Below, piece after piece: positions 58,257 to 64,000 of a DNA stretch of 64,000 nucleotides. Source of the stretch: Rutidosis leptorrhynchoides (Eukaryota > Streptophyta > Magnoliopsida > Asterales > Asteraceae); assembly GCF_046630445.1 (NCBI RefSeq), contig NC_092340.1, positions 360,324,001-360,388,000 on the forward strand, given 5' to 3'. The notes below the pieces were generated by a model. That model was not told the origin of the DNA, searched no databases, and was given only the letters and a program-made list of their open reading frames with translations. Position numbers and translations under genes: made by a program. The number at the start of each line of letters is the position of its first letter. Position 1 is the first letter of the stretch.

Positions 58257-59219
58257 GCAGACTTGCTTGTTAAAATATTCGGAGTAACTAAGTATCATTA
58301 TTCGTGTTTCTGTTTCAAGATGTTGTGACAAGCTAATTACATGTATTAATTACATATGTGTTAGATGGTGTGCAAGTGGATCAATCGCATACACCCAAAA
58401 TTTTGAAAGAGCTCAAACTTTTAAAGGGTCTAAAATTTTGAAAGACACGTATATTATACTCTCAATAATCGAAATAGTTTTACGCCACTAAATAAAAAGT
58501 TGAAAGACCAACTCAGATATTATGAAAAACAAGATATGTGCAAATCGTGTTAATTGATGATACATTAAGTTTTAACTCATATACACGCCTTCAGTAATCA
58601 TTTAACAATTTAGTTAAGATTCGTATCGGCTTGAGCCAATAACTATTGATGATTATATATCAGAAATCATTATCTAGAAAAAGTTTCAACAAAATTTGCT
58701 TTCAAATGTGTTAGGACTTAGGAGTGACGTGTTATTTAAAGGATGTATAATTTGATTACAACTATTTGAGAATTAAATACTCTCATGCGGTTTCGTTCAA
58801 TTTTTTTTGTTAATTACTTTTAGTAATATTAATTTTTATACATACTGAAAAGTTTAATTTTTGTGAGGTTTTATTTTATATTTCAAGAACCTGACACGTC
58901 CTGATTATATTATATTATATTATATTTATATAATATAATATATAAATACACTAAGTAATAAATTTTGTTAGACAACATCGTTTCTTTGGTTCATATCTTT
59001 CAGAAAAAATGATATGAAGTTCGATTTACATCTTGAAATAAGCAGCTTAATTAAAACACCCCTGTTCAAATAATACAAAGCCGATGTCAAAATTTAAGAG
59101 TGTTAAAGACTAATAGACTCGACGTGAAGTCATTTTAGGATTTTAAGTGGGATTACTTAAGTGGTAATTTAAGGATAAAAAAATAAAGGCAAATTATTCA
59201 AAGAATAAAATAAAATAAC
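58257..59219. other. intergenic sequence, no gene seen
   Basis: AT-rich, without a convincing gene or element. An imperfect AT palindrome of ATTATATTATAT / ATATAATATAAT lies at about 58903-58946. Confidence 0.5.
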
Positions 59220-59380
59220 TAGTGTAACTTATAGATGCAATCTCGGCATCTGATGAATATGATCCTATAATTTTCTTTGTAATTGTGTCGTTTAGTCTTG
59301 GGCCAACCCAAGTTATTGTACTATATTTGGTTTCCTTATAATAAAATGGCAGCTTTTAAAAAAAACATATATAAAATAAC
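59210..59380 (+). mobile_element. short LINE 3'-end fragment
   Basis: About 150 bp ending in TTATAATAAAATGGCAGCTTTTAAAAAAAA, similar in style to the tail of the LINE at 48478. Flanked by a 10-bp direct repeat ATAAAATAAC (59210-59219 and 59371-59380). Strongly 5'-truncated, no coding. Confidence 0.4.
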
Positions 59381-59781
59381 AGTTTTTCAGTTACTTTAAA
59401 GCGACTACGTGTTTTAATTTTTGCCCGAAAAAATTTACGATTTGAAACATAAAGTTAAACAAAATCAAAATTAATTTGCATTAACGGAGTTAATCGAAAT
59501 CATCTGCTCATGTATCTTAAGACTATTTGTAGTGTTATGGGGCGTGGGTTGGTGGTGTATGTTGCTTTTTGCACTTTTTGATGATTAGGATGTGTGAGTT
59601 TTTTGTGTGAAGTATTGGTGGTGTGGGTTTTTGGTGTGAGTTAGGAGTGTTGTGATGATGTGTTAAAGTATAAGTGATAAAGTAGTAAAAAAATGTTTAA
59701 AATAATACTCCGTATTTTAAAATCAATATAAAATTAATAAGTACAAAGCAACATGCATGGCTTTTCCCCGTTGAATTCCAA
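59381..59781. other. intergenic sequence, GT-rich part
   Basis: No gene is visible. 59540-59665 is rich in GGTGTG/GGTGGTGT units that may belong to an unidentified MITE. Confidence 0.35.
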
Positions 59782-60979
59782 TCTATCTATCTATCTATCT
59801 TATCTAATAAAAGGGAGTTCATGGTGAAGTCACTATATGCTTTTTAGAGTTGTAACATGGCTTATAAGGGTTGTACCAATTAACCTTGCTTATGTCATAA
59901 TTCCCTCTTTAACTTTATATTAATTCTATCAATCAATTGTACTAATGATAATAATTGATAAATAATTACATTATTACTCTGCTTATGTCTTTCATGCTTT
60001 TAAATATTACGGAGTAATTCACTGTAATTCACTGTCACCTCATTAATTTGATTGGTAGTTTCCACATCTCCGCTAACAAATTCATAGGAACTTACTACTC
60101 ATTTTATCTTAATTCAAAATTTAAATTCTTTCACCTTCATCTTCCTCTTATCTAAATTTCCATTTCTCTCATCTTTGACTTTGTACAAAAATCATCCAAG
60201 TACTATAATTGATTCTGTAACAAGCTCTTATGAGACTATTCGTTTTCTTTGTTATTAGTTCTAGCATTCAATAATGTCTCGAATATTTGGGAAGTGAATG
60301 CATTCATATAGCTAAAGGCCCTGTTCAATAGTCAATATGTTAATCATTTATACATCAAATTTATTTTCACGAGGCATACTTATAGTGTCAACGGTGACTT
60401 TTTTTTTTTTTTTATTTCTTTAAGATATATATAGTTAGTAGCAAATGAAATAGTAATATCAAAATCATCTATGATGCATAAATCATAATTGTTTCATCAG
60501 TAGATTCATGAGTGTCTTCTTGATCTTCTATGGCAAAACGGGCAGGTCTTATCAAAGTTTCTTTTCTATTTTATTGGTTCGTCTTTGTTATAGTTTATGC
60601 TTTCCTAAAATGTGTCAAACTAATTTTTTGGTCATATGCCTAACAAATTGTTAATAATTATACAAGTCAATTGTTTATGTTACGAGATATGTATATCTTG
60701 ATTCATGTGTATAACACAATTAGTAAATATATCTAAGCTATAGGGTTGGATTGTGTATATAAGATCATGAAGGATGTTGGGATTGTAATGGAATTCAAAT
60801 GAAAGTGAAATAGAGACTGGTATGATTATAGAAATTAAAGTCATATGTCAATAATATAGGCAAGAGTTATTTGAAGACCATATGAGATTTAGTTTATATA
60901 GAACTTAAAATTTTTATTAATTAGTTTTTAATATATTTTTCTTTAAAACAACCTGTGAGTTCACGGGTTACTTAACTAG
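59782..60979 (+). mobile_element. non-autonomous Helitron
   Basis: Starts TCTATCTATC and continues to TTATCTAATAAAAGGGAG, typical of plant Helitron 5' ends. It ends with hairpin CCTGTGAGTTCACGGG, then TTACTTAACTAG (60976-60979 CTAG). Flanking bases A (59781) and T (60980) fit Helitron target choice. About 1.2 kb, no coding sequence. The start could shift within the TATC microsatellite. Confidence 0.55.
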
Positions 60980-61020
60980 TACAAGAGCAAGAAACGCCCT
61001 CAATCAATGCCCCAATACTC

Positions 61021-61497
61021 ATAGGCGAATCTTTGAGAGGGCATATGTGGGCCATGACCCTCCCAAAAATTCAAGATATATAGTAGATACAAAGATACAA
61101 AGATAATTAAATCATTGAATGGTGGTTTGTTTGGCACTTTGGCCTTTTCTTTCACTCAGACTCAAGTTCGATTCCACATGAGTAAGATTTTTTTTTATTA
61201 TTTTTATCACTTCCAAATTATGTACATTAACCACATATCATTTAATTTAATTATTTTTAGCAATAGGATCAATTAAGTGTGTATAAAGGGTAGCATCTCA
61301 TGAATCATGAATGTATTTTATTAGGTAAACTTCAAAACATAACTACACTTACTAATTTATCTATCATAATAAAACTCAAAACAAGTTTGTCAAGCAATCC
61401 GAAACACTAATGTTTTACTAATATAGTGAAGCAATCGGAAACATTTTTGCAGTATATAATTGACCCCTCCATAAAATTTCTTCAAAATCCGCCACTG
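61021..61497. mobile_element. hAT-like MITE with 9-bp direct flanks
   Basis: Termini ATAGGCGAATCTTTGA and, inverted, CAGTGGCGGATTTTGA. Flanked by CCAATACTC on both sides (61012-61020 and 61498-61506), so the duplication is 8 or 9 bp. The CAGTGGCGGA end is common among plant hAT MITEs. 477 bp, non-coding. Confidence 0.65.
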
Positions 61498-61506
61498 CCA
61501 ATACTC

Positions 61507-62007
61507 TATTTTTCAGGCGTGTCTTTTGACACATATGCAAGTCACTTCCGTGGCAAGTGAGCGATACAAATCGTCTAAAACCCACTCATTCAAAACAAAA
61601 ATGAACCAAACATTTCTACTCCTTTTTGAGTCATCATTATATTTCATTAAACCCGCTCTTCCAAAATTTAACTTGACTGTGATTACACAAAATATAATAA
61701 TTTAATCATTAATTAACTAGAACTACTAGTTTAAATTAATACGAAGTAAAAAAATGGTGTCGCAAATAACTAACACGAAGTAGTGAGATAGCGACAAGAA
61801 GGATAATTGAGTCGGCAAACACATGATCTAAGATACCGCCACGTTTCTACTTTCTCTTTCTATTTTAAATTAAACATCTCTCACACCTTCTTTTATTCTT
61901 TCCTCCTTCTAAACACTCACGCATTCCTTTTTATTTATTACTTTATTTTATTTATTTAAAATATATATATTTTTAATTTAACCATAAATCAATTGATTTC
62001 TATTCTC
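61507..62007 (+). other. upstream region of second DUF3339 gene
   Basis: No gene. An ACGT-core element (GCCACGTTTC, near 61838) and CT-rich stretches (61850-61920) could be promoter-proximal elements. Confidence 0.35.
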
Positions 62008-62014
62008 TATATAA
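62008..62014 (+). promoter_or_regulatory. TATA box of second DUF3339 gene
   Basis: TATATAA about 90 bp before the ATG, followed by CA-rich sequence that would form a leader of about 55-60 nt. Confidence 0.6.
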
Positions 62015-62097
62015 CACACACCACCCACAAATCAATCCACCGGCCTATTCGTTTCTCTTAAATTAAATACATTTATTTTTATACATATAGCTAGAAA

Positions 62098-62307
62098 ATG
62101 GCGGATTGGGGTCCAGTGGTGATAGCAGTGGTGCTGTTTGTGTTGTTGTCACCGGGTTTGTTGTTGCAAATACCGGGTCGGAACCGGGTCGTGGAGTTTG
62201 GTAACATGCAAACAAGTGGACTCTCGATACTTGTTCACACCATCATTTATTTTGGGCTTGTTACTATCTTTCTTATTGCCATCGGTGTTCATATCTACAC
62301 CGGCTAG
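62098..62307 (+). CDS. DUF3339 small membrane protein (copy 2)
   Basis: Intronless 69-codon gene, very close to the DUF3339 consensus: MADWGP start, first hydrophobic segment about residues 7-25 (VVIAVVLFVLLSPGLLL), loop IPGRNRVVEFGNMQTSG, second hydrophobic segment about 42-66, and the canonical end GVHIYTG. Predicted as a small two-pass membrane protein of unknown function. The start is fixed by the family signature and by AAAATGG. The TATA box and leader resemble those of copy 1. It is the conservative member of the tandem pair, whereas copy 1 has diverged in the loop and at the C-terminus (IHIWIA). Almost certainly functional. Confidence 0.92.
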   Translation: MADWGPVVIAVVLFVLLSPGLLLQIPGRNRVVEFGNMQTSGLSILVHTIIYFGLVTIFLIAIGVHIYTG

Positions 62308-63229
62308 CTATTATTTTTTTTTCTTTTTTTCCTTCTTGTTATGTGATTTGGTTCATTTGTTTATTTTGTATGGATCGATTGTGTTTAATTGTTGTTTACT
62401 TGGTTTGATTAAAGCAAATTGTGATGTGTATGTAATTTAATTACTTGATTAACGTTAAATTAATTATCTTCATTTTTGTTCTTCCAAGCGATAGATCTGA
62501 AGCACATACTCTTAAGATGGTTGTAGTTATGTTGTTTAGTACTCCGTACTTAGTATAACTGAACTGACTCGAGTGATTACTACACTGACTCGAATTTGAC
62601 TCGTTAAACCAGTGGTGAAACATTAAACTTCTCTTTATGGGGGTGTAAAGAAAAACACGAAGCGATTGTAATTTTTGGAAATATAAAAAATTCCTTTACT
62701 CCTAAAATTGTACTGTAGTAATTTTTACACTAATAACCGCCCTTTTTGTCTCCAAAGAAATCTGTATGCTGTTCAACGACCAACCCAAGTCGAATTAAAA
62801 TGAGCATGAGCTTAATTTTTTTAAAGATCGTCCTAGTAAACGAGATTCATTTTTTTTATGTTGAACTCAACAGAATCAGAATCACGAGCCTAAGAACAAA
62901 AGGAGTCGTGATCGGTAGAAACTAAAATTCAACACTGAAAGCGGATATGAGTAAATGGTTCGGTGTCTAATTCAAGTGGGAATGGTTCAGTGTAAATCTA
63001 AAGTTTTGGAGATGACACTGCACCTCGACGGTACACTAAACCCGACGGTGAGCATTGGGAAACGGCGAAAAATACCTATCGACTCTTTGAACCCCGACGG
63101 CGAGCAGCGACGGCGGTTTAACGCCGAAAGAGTCGTCGGCATCGTATTTGAGAAACGATGAAAAATACCTCGACTCCGTGTACTTTAATGAACCTTTAAG
63201 TATATCTACTAATTATATTTTATAACTAA
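62308..63229 (+). other. 3' flank and intergenic sequence
   Basis: The T-rich stretch after the stop (62313-62335) is probably 3' untranslated region. From about 62990 to 63170 the sequence is less AT-rich and has a loose internal repeat (CCCGACGGTGAGC / CCCCGACGGCGAGC; GAAAAATACCT twice). The ORF there has no recognisable product. Confidence 0.4.

Positions 63230-63230
<1 letters not shown>

Positions 63231-63262
<32 letters not shown>
63231..63262. repeat. (ATG)n microsatellite
   Basis: About ten GAT/ATG units. Confidence 0.9.
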
Positions 63263-63264
<2 letters not shown>

Positions 63265-64000
63265 CGGGTTTGTAAGTATCAAACAAGTTGTGTTGAGCTC
63301 GGAAGTTAATATATTAAGTTCGGAGCGACTAAAAATTTTAAATGGATCAGCTCGAACGCAGTTAAGTCTGAGCTCAACGTGACTTGTTTAGACGCTACGC
63401 ATAACAAAACTATCTCAAACTTCGCTCAAAAAATCTCAACATTCTTGCCATTTTTGTTGGTTCTCATCTCCTTAATGGGTATATTTGTAGCTTTTCTCTT
63501 AGTCAAACACTCAAACCTAAGAAAAAGATTAGTTACATGTTTGAAATTTATAGGATCCTGATTCATACAAAGTATATTTGGGCAAAATTAGCTGGAACTT
63601 AACTTCTGTAGTTTCAACCAGTAATGAATCTTTCAAAAGAAAATGATTTTGTTCATGTATTATTTATCTACAATATGTGACATCTTCAAACCCTCCTTAA
63701 CAATGGAGTTTAATAGTTCACTACTACTCAGAAAAACTGCTTTTAATGACATGTAACAAATCATACTTATTCGCGTTTAAAAAGTTATTCTATAACTTCC
63801 TTAGTAGAATGCTATTCTAATAAGGATCTACTAAAAAAATATAAGATCTCATATATACAAAATATGTATCCTGAAACCTGCATTATACACAAAAAAAGAA
63901 ACCCAGAAAACTGGAACATTTATCGCTTAACCTACATTTTTCCATCAGATAATACAAACATCCGTAAAACATAGCAGAAAATAAAATGAATGAATTACAC
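63263..64000. other. intergenic sequence to window end
   Basis: AT-rich. A 60-codon ORF at 63379-63561 with one hydrophobic stretch has no recognisable family. I see nothing else I can support. Confidence 0.4.

Noticed and set aside
61120-61195. Possible SINE or tRNA-like segment with a GTTCGATTCC B-box-like motif
   Set aside because: No matching A box at the right distance, and the stretch lies inside the hAT-like MITE.
62955-63561. Two small ORFs near the right end
   Set aside because: No family resemblance, no promoter evidence, and simple internal repeats in the first. Kept only as a note.

Overview
This is a plant nuclear window, very AT-rich and dominated by transposable elements. Two small host genes of the plant-only DUF3339 family lie at the right end. 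The element types (Athila-type Ty3/gypsy, a chromodomain Ty3/gypsy, two Ty1/copia lineages, Helitrons, hAT-like MITEs, an L1-type LINE) point to a eudicot. Asteraceae is my guess from overall flavour, not something I can prove here.

Bases 1-44945 read as a set of insertions inside insertions, and only the right-hand side of most layers is in view. From innermost to outermost: Athila A (+, 1-7795) sits in the pol of Athila C (-, 7796-15348). C sits in the leader of Athila B (+, 15349-29922). B sits in the 3' LTR of a chromovirus D (-, 29923-38232). D sits in the LTR of another Athila copy E (+, 38233-39177). E sits in a copia element F (+, 39178-44945). Each junction falls exactly at a TG...CA LTR terminus. 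The matching left sides should lie upstream of base 1. F also carries a separate insertion, G (40707-43653), which looks like a 2.9 kb solo LTR with a 5-bp target duplication.

Bases 44946-50849 hold small DNA elements and simple repeats: part of a palindromic MITE with telomere-like repeats, a probable Helitron, a hAT-type MITE with an 8-bp duplication, a 5'-truncated LINE with a 16-bp duplication, and two MITEs that sit inside (TA)n tracts. Bases 50850-57018 are a copia element H. Its 211-bp LTRs differ at one site although its interior is heavily decayed and full of tandem repeats.

Bases 57019-64000 are the genic end. Two DUF3339 genes (57444-57653 and 62098-62307, each 69 codons, each with a TATA box) are tandem paralogues about 4.4 kb apart. 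Between them are an AGCTTAT-rich palindromic repeat, a small LINE-like fragment, a Helitron and a hAT-like MITE.

The most unusual signals are structural. (1) The LTRs of D carry an array of hairpins with a nearly constant loop and different, but always self-complementary, outer stems. (2) Paired GC-rich palindromes lie at a fixed distance upstream of the Athila TATA boxes. The palindrome sequence differs completely between otherwise homologous LTRs, and pairs recur in the leader and before the env-like ORF. (3) A small basic zinc-knuckle ORF is kept between pol and the env-like gene in both Athila copies where that region is visible.
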